The position numbers and the translations under genes are program-made. DNA of 8,128 bases from Methylococcaceae bacterium (GTDB lineage Bacteria; Pseudomonadota; Gammaproteobacteria; Methylococcales; Methylomonadaceae): the NCBI GenBank assembly GCA_030699345.1, contig JAUYMX010000609.1, positions 1 to 8,128 of the forward strand, given 5' to 3'. Under the pieces are notes generated by a model, which was not told the DNA's origin, did no database searches, and was given only the letters and a program-made list of their open reading frames with translations. Shown in pieces: positions 1-6,222 of this stretch; position 1 is the stretch's first letter; each line of letters starts with the position of its first letter.

Positions 1-1
1 C

Positions 2-229
2 AGTGTTGCGACAGTGATCAGTGCGCTGGAAGGACCGATTGCGTTAACCGAGTGCAGTATTTCCCAGCAGGGGTGCGAGCAGGCGTCAGGCTGCGATATT
101 CGTGGTAACTGGAACTTGATTAATCAGACTATTCATAATGCACTGGAATCAGTGACCTTGGCCGATTTAATCAGGCCTACTGTTGTGCCGGAAGAAGTGT
201 TGATTCCGGTCGCCAGTTTATATAGATAG
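2..229 (+). CDS. Rrf2/IscR-family SUF operon regulator, C-terminal part (5' end outside the window)
   Basis: The frame is open from the window edge and ends in TAG at 227-229, so only about 75 C-terminal residues are visible. They contain three cysteines (codons at 53, 74 and 92) spaced C-X6-C-X5-C in the segment ECSISQQGCEQASGCD. This is the cluster-binding region of Rrf2-type regulators such as IscR, and the wording closely matches the SUF-specific branch of that family. The DNA-binding helix-turn-helix lies upstream and cannot be seen. By family, the protein would bind a [2Fe-2S] cluster and adjust suf transcription to iron-sulfur supply. Its place directly before sufB on the same strand supports this. 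I cannot tell whether it shares a promoter with sufB. A GTG at 14 is an internal valine, not the start. Confidence 0.85.
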   Translation, partial: SVATVISALEGPIALTECSISQQGCEQASGCDIRGNWNLINQTIHNALESVTLADLIRPTVVPEEVLIPVASLYR

Positions 230-328
230 GCAGAAAACTGCTCCTCGGTAATTGCTCTGTCCATAGACCACCCTTTAGTGGTGGCATTACCCTACTACAG
301 GCCATCCATGGTCTTATGCGTTTTCTGC
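230..328 (+). repeat. Self-complementary spacer element between the regulator and sufB
   Basis: The spacer begins right after the regulator stop and is bounded by a perfect 9-bp inverted repeat, GCAGAAAAC (230-238) and GTTTTCTGC (320-328). Inside lie further pairings: GGTAAT (247-252) with ATTACC (287-292), a hairpin CCACC (268-272) with GGTGG (280-284), and an alternative GACCA (266-270) with TGGTC (309-313). The last two are mutually exclusive. It could be a structured mRNA leader or a MITE-like dispersed repeat. No T-tract follows, so it is not a simple terminator. I recognise no known riboswitch class in it. Confidence 0.5.
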
Positions 329-332
329 AACC

Positions 333-348
333 ATTACATCCATGTAAT
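333..348. promoter_or_regulatory. 16-bp dyad upstream of sufB, candidate operator
   Basis: ATTACAT-CC-ATGTAAT is a perfect 7-bp inverted repeat around a 2-nt centre, ending 15 nt before the sufB ATG. Its core CATCCATG (337-344) also occurs at 303-310 inside CCATCCATGG, 34 bp upstream. The symmetry would suit a dimeric regulator such as the adjacent Rrf2 protein. However, it does not match the IscR or cyanobacterial SufR sites I know, and its position so near the start codon would put it downstream of most promoters. It could also be part of a dispersed repeat. I see no convincing -35/-10 pair nearby. Confidence 0.35.
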
Positions 349-363
349 TAAGAGAAGTTTTTT

Positions 364-1812
364 ATGTCAACAAGTGAACAAGAAATTAAGAATCTGATCA
401 GTCAGGAATACAAACAAGGATTCGTGACTGAGTTGGAAACCGATACCTTTCCGCCGGGATTGGATGAGACGGTTATTCACCGCTTGTCGAAGGTTAAAAA
501 TGAGCCCGAATTCATGTTGGAATACCGTCTAAAAGCGTTTAGGCATTGGCAGACCATGAAGTCGCCGGAGTGGGCGTTCGTTAAATTCGATCCTATTGAT
601 TATCAATCCATCAGCTATTACTCCGCACCTAAGCGTAAAGAAGACGGCCCAAAAAGTCTGGATGAAATTGATCCGCAAGTGTTGGAAGCCTATAAAAAAC
701 TGGGCATTCCGCTGGATGAGCAGGAACGTCTGGCCGGGATTGCCGTTGATGCGGTGTTTGATAGCGTGTCGGTTGCCACCACATTTAAAGGCAAGCTGAA
801 GGATGCGGGCGTAATTTTTTGCCCGATTTCAGAAGCCTTGCGCGAGCATCCGGAACTGATCAAAGAATATCTCGGCTCTGTCGTACCGCACACAGACAAC
901 TATTTTGCCGCCTTAAATGCCGCCGTGTTTACCGACGGATCGTTTGTGTATATTCCTAAAGGCGTGCGTTGTCCGATGGAGTTATCAACCTATTTCCGAA
1001 TCAACGCGGCAAACACCGGGCAGTTTGAAAGAACCCTGATCATTGCCGACGAAGGCAGTCATGTCAGTTATTTGGAAGGTTGCACCGCGCCGATGCGGGA
1101 TGAAAACCAGCTGCATGCGGCAGTTGTCGAGTTGATCGCGCTGAAAGATGCGACCATTAAATACTCCACCGTGCAAAACTGGTATCCCGGCGACAAAGAA
1201 GGCAAAGGCGGCATTTACAATTTTGTTACCAAGCGTGCCGATTGCCGTGGTGATAACTCCAAAGTGTCCTGGACGCAGGTGGAAACCGGCTCCGCGATCA
1301 CCTGGAAATATCCCAGTTGTGTGTTGAAAGGCGACAATTCTATCGGTGAGTTTTATTCTGTGGCGCTGACAAATAATTATCAGCAGGCCGATACCGGTAC
1401 CAAGATGATTCACATCGGCAAAAACACCCGCAGCACGATTGTCTCGAAAGGTATTTCTGCAGGCAAAGCGCAAAACACCTATCGCGGCTTGGTCAAAGTA
1501 TTAAAAAGTGCCGAAAACGCCCGCAACTATACCCAGTGCGACTCCTTGCTGGTCGGCGACAAATGCGGGGCGCATACTTTTCCGTATGTGGAAGTCAAAC
1601 AACCGTCCGCTCAAGTCGAACACGAAGCGACCACCTCCAAAATCAGTGAAGATCAATTGTTCTTCTGCCAACAACGCGGCCTGTCTGCCGAAGATGCGGT
1701 GTCGATGATTGTCAACGGCTTTTGTAAAGAAGTATTCAGAGAATTGCCGATGGAGTTTGCGGTCGAGGCTCAGGCGTTGTTGGGGCTTAGTTTGGAAGGG
1801 TCTGTGGGTTAG
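364..1812 (+). CDS. sufB: SufB, Fe-S cluster assembly scaffold subunit
   Basis: SufB is the cytoplasmic scaffold subunit of the SufBCD complex on which clusters are assembled. At 482 residues it is about 13 shorter than E. coli SufB (495) and looks complete, ending in the family-typical EGSVG. The late beta-helix core carries the expected residues: Cys240 in LEGCTAP, Cys392 in YTQCDSLL (matching E. coli Cys405, the sulfur and cluster site) and His420-Glu421 in EHEATTSK (matching the E. coli ligand Glu434). The start is the ATG at 364, preceded by AGAGAAG at 351-357. The TAG stop overlaps the GTG of the following hicA-like gene by one base. sufC, normally the next gene, is displaced by about 640 bp. 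Function is very secure by motif and context. Confidence 0.98.
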   Translation: MSTSEQEIKNLISQEYKQGFVTELETDTFPPGLDETVIHRLSKVKNEPEFMLEYRLKAFRHWQTMKSPEWAFVKFDPIDYQSISYYSAPKRKEDGPKSLDEIDPQVLEAYKKLGIPLDEQERLAGIAVDAVFDSVSVATTFKGKLKDAGVIFCPISEALREHPELIKEYLGSVVPHTDNYFAALNAAVFTDGSFVYIPKGVRCPMELSTYFRINAANTGQFERTLIIADEGSHVSYLEGCTAPMRDENQLHAAVVELIALKDATIKYSTVQNWYPGDKEGKGGIYNFVTKRADCRGDNSKVSWTQVETGSAITWKYPSCVLKGDNSIGEFYSVALTNNYQQADTGTKMIHIGKNTRSTIVSKGISAGKAQNTYRGLVKVLKSAENARNYTQCDSLLVGDKCGAHTFPYVEVKQPSAQVEHEATTSKISEDQLFFCQQRGLSAEDAVSMIVNGFCKEVFRELPMEFAVEAQALLGLSLEGSVG

Positions 1813-2069
1813 TGGGCAAGTACGACAAGCTATTGCAGAAAATTATTCATGGACGATCTGATGCCAATGTTTTGTTTTCCGAATTAAGGCAACTGCTGTT
1901 ACGGTTAGATTTTGAGGAGAGAATTCGCGGCGACCATCATATTTTTAGTAAACCAGATGTCGCCGAGATTTTGAATATACAGCCGATTGGTTCGATGGCA
2001 AAAGCGTATCAAGTTAAACAAATTCGACAAATTATTGTTCGCTATCGTTTGGGGTTAGATGATGACTAA
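1812..2069 (+). CDS. hicA: HicA-like mRNA interferase toxin
   Basis: This 85-residue protein reads as a HicA (YcfA-like) toxin of the small double-stranded-RNA-binding fold. It has a helical N-terminus, the segment RGDHHIFSKP around residues 39-48 with the probable catalytic His42, and a basic C-terminal helix, YQVKQIRQIIVRYRL. By family, such toxins cleave mRNA and are held in check by HicB. The GTG start overlaps the sufB stop (TAGTG). The nearest purine-rich stretch, GGAAGGG at 1794-1800, is rather far, so translation is probably coupled to sufB. The stop overlaps the next gene by 11 nt, the usual compact hicA-hicB order. Finding it inside a suf operon is unusual. Activity is not demonstrable here, but no key residue appears lost. 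Confidence 0.85.
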   Translation: MGKYDKLLQKIIHGRSDANVLFSELRQLLLRLDFEERIRGDHHIFSKPDVAEILNIQPIGSMAKAYQVKQIRQIIVRYRLGLDDD

Positions 2070-2271
2070 ATACGAAATTATTATTTACTGGAGTGAAGAA
2101 GACCAGGCTTATATTGCCGAAGTGCCTGAATTGGCCGGATGTATGGCAGATGGAAGCAGCTATCAGGAAGCGGTTAAAAATGCTGAACAGGTTATTGATG
2201 AGTGGATTGAGACAGCAGTCGAGCTAGGCCGATATATTCCTGAACCAAGGGGGCGCTTGTTGTATGCCTAA
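2059..2271 (+). CDS. hicB: HicB-like antitoxin, short form
   Basis: This 70-residue protein opens with the characteristic HicB/UPF0150 strand pattern YEIIIYWSEEDQAYIAEVPE followed by a GCMADGSSYQEAVKNAE helix, the partial RNase H-like fold that binds and blocks HicA. The chain stops after that domain with no added helix-turn-helix or ribbon-helix-helix. This form may therefore neutralise the toxin without repressing its own promoter, and its expression may follow the suf transcript (inference). Two ATGs are possible, at 2059 and 2062; the second gives MTKYE and is equally good. It overlaps the upstream toxin gene by 11 nt and is followed by the repeat block before sufC. Confidence 0.85.
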   Translation: MMTKYEIIIYWSEEDQAYIAEVPELAGCMADGSSYQEAVKNAEQVIDEWIETAVELGRYIPEPRGRLLYA

Positions 2272-2276
2272 GTTCA

Positions 2277-2346
2277 ATAGGATGGGCTGAGGTACGAAGC
2301 CCATCAACACCGACAACGATGGGCTTCCTGCGTCAACCCATCCTAT
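2277..2346. repeat. Palindromic repeat, GGATGGG type
   Basis: Outer arms ATAGGATGGG (2277-2286) and CCCATCCTAT (2337-2346) are perfect 10-bp inverted repeats. Inner arms GAAGCCCATC (2296-2305) and GATGGGCTTC (2318-2327) are a second perfect 10-bp pair around a 12-nt loop. The left half can also fold on itself (GATGGGCT 2281-2288 with AGCCCATC 2298-2305). The pattern resembles a dispersed intergenic repeat I associate with several gammaproteobacteria. It lies within the operon between hicB and sufC and lacks a T-tract, so it could act on mRNA processing or stability rather than as a strong terminator. Confidence 0.7.
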
Positions 2347-2437
2347 AAATTTTAAACAAGTCCGTAGGGTACGCACCGCGTACCTTCGGGAACTAAATAA
2401 TGGTACGCAATGCGTACCCAACGATTTAAATTTTAAA
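2346..2437 (+). repeat. 11-bp direct repeats flanking the second palindromic element
   Basis: TAAATTTTAAA occurs at 2346-2356 and again at 2427-2437, on either side of the GGGTACGC-type repeat. The pair could be a target duplication left by insertion of that element. The motif is AT-rich and self-complementary in part, so chance is a real alternative. Confidence 0.35.
2364..2419. repeat. Palindromic repeat, GGGTACGC type
   Basis: Outer arms GGGTACGCA (2367-2375) and TGCGTACCC (2411-2419) are perfect. Inner arms GCGTACC (2378-2384) and GGTACGC (2402-2408) are also perfect, with a 17-nt loop. It is distinct from the adjacent element at 2277-2346, but the nested double-arm design is the same. 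It resembles another dispersed palindromic repeat rather than a gene, and no T-run follows. It ends 31 nt before the sufC start. Confidence 0.65.
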
Positions 2438-2450
2438 TTCAGGTAAAAAC

Positions 2451-3203
2451 ATGCTCAGCATAAAAAATCTTCACGTCAGTGTTGGCGATAAACCCATCCT
2501 CAAAGGCATTAACCTTGAGATTAAAGCCGGTGAAATTCACGCGATTATGGGGCCGAACGGTTCCGGCAAAAGCACTTTGTCGCATGTGTTGTCCGGAAAA
2601 AGCGGCTACACCGTGACAGAAGGCTCGGTGACTTATCAAGGTAAGGATTTGATTGAAATGGCACCGGACATACGGGCGCGTGAAGGCGTGTTTTTGGCGT
2701 TTCAATATCCGGTGGAAATTCCCGGCGTCAGCAATGTGTATTTATTGAAAGCCGCGTTGAATGCGATCCGCAAACATCATGGCGAACCAGAAGTCGATGC
2801 GATGGATTTTTTGACCTTGGTTAAAGAGAAAGTGCGTTTGCTGGAAATGGATGAGAAATTTCTTTACCGCGCGGTTAACGAAGGCTTTTCCGGCGGCGAA
2901 AAGAAGCGTAATGAAATCCTGCAAATGGCGATTCTTGAGCCGAAGTTGTGCATTCTGGATGAAACCGATTCCGGTCTGGACATCGATGCCTTGAAAATTG
3001 TCTCCGAAGGCGTTAATTCGCTGCGCTCGCCGGAGCGTTCGTTTGTAATGGTCACGCATTACCAACGGTTACTGGATTACATTAAGCCCGATTTCGTGCA
3101 TGTGTTGGCGCATGGCCAAATCGTTAAGTCCGGCGGACCGGAGCTGGCGTTGGAGCTGGAAGAAAAAGGCTACAGCTGGCTCGAAGAGCAGGTGGCAGCG
3201 TAA
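2451..3203 (+). CDS. sufC: SufC, Fe-S cluster assembly ATPase
   Basis: SufC is the ABC-type ATPase of the SufBCD complex. It is cytoplasmic, has no membrane partner, and drives the conformational change needed for cluster assembly. The 250 residues contain Walker A GPNGSGKST (34-42), Q-loop Gln85, the signature FSGGEKKR (146-153), Walker B LCILDE (166-171) with the SufC-typical TDSGLD continuation, and the switch histidine His203 in VTHYQR. Length matches the family (about 248). The ATG at 2451 follows AGGTAA at 2441-2446. Because two palindromic repeats sit just upstream, translation here cannot be coupled to hicB. The TAA stop shares one base with the sufD ATG. Identity is certain by motif. 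Confidence 0.98.
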   Translation: MLSIKNLHVSVGDKPILKGINLEIKAGEIHAIMGPNGSGKSTLSHVLSGKSGYTVTEGSVTYQGKDLIEMAPDIRAREGVFLAFQYPVEIPGVSNVYLLKAALNAIRKHHGEPEVDAMDFLTLVKEKVRLLEMDEKFLYRAVNEGFSGGEKKRNEILQMAILEPKLCILDETDSGLDIDALKIVSEGVNSLRSPERSFVMVTHYQRLLDYIKPDFVHVLAHGQIVKSGGPELALELEEKGYSWLEEQVAA

Positions 3204-4546
3204 TGTCAGCGGTAATTGCAAGCCGGTATCCAGCCGAATATGAATCTATAGCCCCGTCATTGCCAGGGCAGAATCAACCCTGGTTGCAACAGTTACGCAG
3301 CGAAGCTTTGCAGGCTTTTTCTGCAACAGGCTTTCCGTCGCCGCGTGAAGAAGAATGGCGTTATACCAATGTTTCGGGTATTGAGAAAAAGCTGTTTTCA
3401 GTGCCTGCAAGTCAGGTTGCAAGTGATGTGTCGGCTGATTTATTGAAGGCGTATCAATTGCCGGATGCTTGGTCGGTGGTGTTGGTGAACGGGCGATTTT
3501 CTGCAGAGCTTTCGGCGTTGAGCGGGTTGCCGGACGGCGTGTCTGTGTTGAGTCTGGCTGATGCGCTTGTCGGGGCGAATGTAGGGGCGAAAAATTTTTC
3601 GCCCCTACTGGAAACCCATCTGGGTCGTGCGGTCAATAATGCCGAACACGGTTTTGTGGCTTTCAATACCGCCTGGTTTAGCGACGGTTTATTTGTGCAT
3701 GTGCCGCCCAAACAGGTATTGGCCAAGCCGATTCAACTATTGCACATTGTCACCCAAGCCGATGCCTTGGCGATCACGCGCAACATCATCATTGTCGATG
3801 AGTCGGCGCAAGCCAGCGTCGTTGAAACCTTTGTCGGTACTGACAACGCTTATTTGACAGCGGCAGTCACCGAAGTGTTTGTCGGTCAAAATGCCGACCT
3901 CACTTTATACAAAATGCAAAGCGAGTCCGAAAAAGCTTATCACTTCGGCGGCATTTATATTAAGCAAGAGCGGGATGCGCGCTTTACGCATCATAATTTT
4001 GCCTTCGGTGGCTTGTTGGCGCGCTCGGATATTCATGCCGATTTGGATCATGCCTCAGAGTGCGTGCTGAATGGATTGTACTTGGGCGTTAAACGTCAGC
4101 ATATCGACAACCATACCCGCATCAATCACTTAAAGCCCTATGGCATTAGCCGCGAGACTTATAAAGGCGTGCTTGATGATAAAGCCCGAGGTGTCTTCCA
4201 AGGCCGCGTGATTGTTGCCGAAGATGCGCAGAAAACCGATTCGCAAATGAATAACCGCAATCTGTTGCTATCGGTCGATGCTGAAGTTGATACCAAACCG
4301 CAGCTGGAGATTTACGCCGATGATGTTAAATGCGGGCATGGTGTGACGGTCGGGCAATTGGATGACAAATCCGTTTTTTATCTGCAATCTCGCTGCATTG
4401 ATGAAGAGACTGCACGCAATATGTTGACCTTCGCGTTTGCTAACGAAATGGTTGATAAAATCAGCATTAAAAGTTTGCACGATAATGTTTTAGAGCAAGT
4501 GTTGGCGCGCTTTCCACAGCAAGGCGTCGATAAGGAATGGTTATGA
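3203..4546 (+). CDS. sufD: SufD, Fe-S cluster assembly subunit
   Basis: SufD is the beta-helix paralogue of SufB and pairs with it and SufC. It is linked to iron entry in E. coli. The 447-residue product shows the N-terminal PREEEWRYTN motif (47-56), the GFVAFNTAWFSDG block (150-162), NHTRINH (303-309), the conserved ARGVFQGR (328-335), and KCGHG with His379, matching E. coli His360. Compared with the family, the segment between SLADAL (117-122) and HLG (139-141) appears about seven residues long in excess. It coincides with a perfect palindrome at 3581-3608 encoding residues 127-136, suggesting a tolerated in-frame insertion. The start overlaps the sufC stop by one base, and the end overlaps sufS. 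Confidence 0.97.
   Translation: MSAVIASRYPAEYESIAPSLPGQNQPWLQQLRSEALQAFSATGFPSPREEEWRYTNVSGIEKKLFSVPASQVASDVSADLLKAYQLPDAWSVVLVNGRFSAELSALSGLPDGVSVLSLADALVGANVGAKNFSPLLETHLGRAVNNAEHGFVAFNTAWFSDGLFVHVPPKQVLAKPIQLLHIVTQADALAITRNIIIVDESAQASVVETFVGTDNAYLTAAVTEVFVGQNADLTLYKMQSESEKAYHFGGIYIKQERDARFTHHNFAFGGLLARSDIHADLDHASECVLNGLYLGVKRQHIDNHTRINHLKPYGISRETYKGVLDDKARGVFQGRVIVAEDAQKTDSQMNNRNLLLSVDAEVDTKPQLEIYADDVKCGHGVTVGQLDDKSVFYLQSRCIDEETARNMLTFAFANEMVDKISIKSLHDNVLEQVLARFPQQGVDKEWL
3581..3608. repeat. Perfect 28-bp palindrome inside sufD
   Basis: The left arm GTAGGGGCGAAAAA (3581-3594) and right arm TTTTTCGCCCCTAC (3595-3608) are exactly complementary with no spacer. A partial copy, GGGGCGAAT (3572-3580), directly precedes it. 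It is read in frame as VGAKNFSPL, within a loop-like part of SufD. The form resembles short GGGGCGAA-type palindromes dispersed in many bacterial genomes, here lodged in a coding sequence without breaking it. Confidence 0.85.
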
Positions 4547-5766
4547 GCGGTTTTGATGTTAATAAAATACGCCAAGATTTCCCCATTTTGGCGGAAAAAA
4601 TTCGCGGCAAGGATTTAGTTTATTTAGATAACGCTGCGACTTGCCAAAAACCGCAAGCGGTTATCGATAGTATCGTGCAGTTATATAGTCACGATTACGC
4701 CAATATTCATCGCGGCGTGCATACCTTAAGTGTGCGTTCCACCGATAAGTTTGAGGCGGCGAGATCCAAGGTCAAAAGCTTTATCAATGCTGCCAGTGAC
4801 AAAGAAATTATTTTTGTCAGAGGCGCTACCGAAGCAATTAACTTGGTTGCGCAGACTTATGGCAAAGCCAATATCAAGGCTGGCGACGAGATTTTGATTA
4901 CCGCGATGGAACATCATTCCAATATCGTGCCCTGGCAAATGCTCTGTGAACAAACCGGCGCGGTGTTAAAAGTGGCGCCTATGAATCACAAGGGCGAGCT
5001 GATTTATAGCGAATTTGAACAGCTACTCGGCGATAAAACCAAGCTGGTGTCGGTGGTGCATATGTCCAATGCCTTGGGCACCATCAATCCGGTTAAAAAG
5101 ATTATCGCCGCAGCCCATGCCAAAGGCATTCCAGTGTTGCTTGACGGCGCCCAGGCTATTCCGCACATGACTGTCGATGTGCAGGAACTGGATTGCGACT
5201 TTTATGTCTTTTCCGGTCATAAACTGTACGGACCTTCCGGTATTGGCGTTTTGTACGGCAAGCAAAGTTTGCTGGAAGCGATGCCTCCTTACCAAGGCGG
5301 CGGCGATATGATTCGCAAAGTCACGTTTGAAGAAACCGAATACAACACGCTGCCTTATAAGTTTGAAGCTGGAACTCCTGCCATCGCTGATGTGATTGCG
5401 TTAGGCGCAGCGATTGATTATTTGGTTGCTATCGGCATGGAAAATATTGCAGCTTATGAAGCTGAGCTACTGGATTACGCCACCGCCAAAGCCAAGCAAA
5501 TCGAAGGTTTGACGATAATCGGCGAAGCGGAAGAGAAAGGCGCAATTTTGTCATTTACACTGAATAAAATACATCCGCATGATATAGGTACAATGCTCGA
5601 TAGTTTGGGAATAGCCATTAGAGCAGGGCACCATTGCGCGATGCCGGTGATGGATTTTTACGGTGTGCCCGCAACGGCGAGGGCATCTTTCGCTATGTAT
5701 AATACCAAGCAAGAAATCGATGTATTAATGGCTGGCATTCAATCGCTGATAGAGGTATTTGGCTAA
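4543..5766 (+). CDS. sufS: SufS, group II cysteine desulfurase
   Basis: SufS is a PLP-dependent cysteine desulfurase that supplies sulfur to the SUF machinery as an enzyme persulfide. The 407 residues match the family (E. coli 406). Visible are His124 in MEHHSNIVPW, Asp201 in DGAQ, the PLP lysine Lys227 in FSGHKLYGPSG, the persulfide cysteine Cys365 in RAGHHCAMP, and Arg380 in ATARASFAMYN. I chose the ATG at 4543 over the in-frame ATG at 4537 because AAGGA (4532-4536) is correctly spaced for it and it gives the classic ATGA overlap with the sufD stop. The short active-site region is typical of group II enzymes, which need an activator such as SufE or SufU. Here SufU follows immediately. Confidence 0.97.
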   Translation: MSGFDVNKIRQDFPILAEKIRGKDLVYLDNAATCQKPQAVIDSIVQLYSHDYANIHRGVHTLSVRSTDKFEAARSKVKSFINAASDKEIIFVRGATEAINLVAQTYGKANIKAGDEILITAMEHHSNIVPWQMLCEQTGAVLKVAPMNHKGELIYSEFEQLLGDKTKLVSVVHMSNALGTINPVKKIIAAAHAKGIPVLLDGAQAIPHMTVDVQELDCDFYVFSGHKLYGPSGIGVLYGKQSLLEAMPPYQGGGDMIRKVTFEETEYNTLPYKFEAGTPAIADVIALGAAIDYLVAIGMENIAAYEAELLDYATAKAKQIEGLTIIGEAEEKGAILSFTLNKIHPHDIGTMLDSLGIAIRAGHHCAMPVMDFYGVPATARASFAMYNTKQEIDVLMAGIQSLIEVFG

Positions 5767-6218
5767 TGTTTGAAGATTTACGCGACCTTTATCAAGAGGT
5801 TATTTTTGATCACAACCGTAACCCGCGCAATTTCCGAGTCATGGAAAATGCTGACAGACAGGTGGAAGGTTTTAACCCATTGTGCGGTGATCGGCTGACT
5901 CTATTTTTGAAAATGGACGGCGATGTGATCACTGATGCCAGTTTTCAGGGCTCAGGCTGCGCTATTTCAACCGCGTCGGTGTCGTTGATGACCGAAATTG
6001 TCAAAGGCAAAACTGAAGCGGAAGCAGAGGAGTTGTTTACGAAGTTTCATGAAATGACTACCGGCAAAGAAGAGCATATCAATCTTGAAGCGTTGGGCAA
6101 GTTGGCTGTATTAGCGGGCGTTCGCGAATATCCGGCACGGGTAAAATGCGCAACCTTAGCTTGGCATACATTAGATGCGGCGCTGAAAAACGAAGCCAAT
6201 GCTATATCTACAGAATAA
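5766..6218 (+). CDS. sufU: SufU-type Fe-S scaffold / sulfur-transfer protein
   Basis: This 150-residue IscU/NifU-like protein carries the three ligand cysteines, Cys40 (NPLCGD), Cys65 (GSGCAIS) and Cys128 (VKCATLAWHTL), with Asp42 next to the first. The extra stretch between the second and third cysteines (about residues 80-110) and the absence of the LPPVK chaperone motif place it in the SufU branch rather than IscU. In Firmicutes, SufU is a zinc protein that accepts sulfur from SufS; in other lineages a scaffold role has been proposed. It starts one base into the sufS stop (TAATG) with AGAGG at 5752-5756. No sufE is visible, which fits SufU as the SufS partner. Confidence 0.95.
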   Translation: MFEDLRDLYQEVIFDHNRNPRNFRVMENADRQVEGFNPLCGDRLTLFLKMDGDVITDASFQGSGCAISTASVSLMTEIVKGKTEAEAEELFTKFHEMTTGKEEHINLEALGKLAVLAGVREYPARVKCATLAWHTLDAALKNEANAISTE

Positions 6219-6222
6219 ATAA

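Noticed and set aside
985..1473. 162-codon frame antisense to sufB
   Set aside because: It lies wholly inside a clear sufB coding region and has no recognisable domain; an antisense shadow.
2277..2346. Palindromic repeat as a rho-independent terminator ending the sufB-hicAB transcript
   Set aside because: No run of T follows either stem on the + strand, and the nested symmetrical design fits a dispersed repeat better.
4537..4542. Upstream ATG as the sufS start
   Set aside because: AAGGA at 4532-4536 abuts this ATG, leaving no spacing, whereas the ATG at 4543 is properly spaced and gives the usual ATGA overlap.
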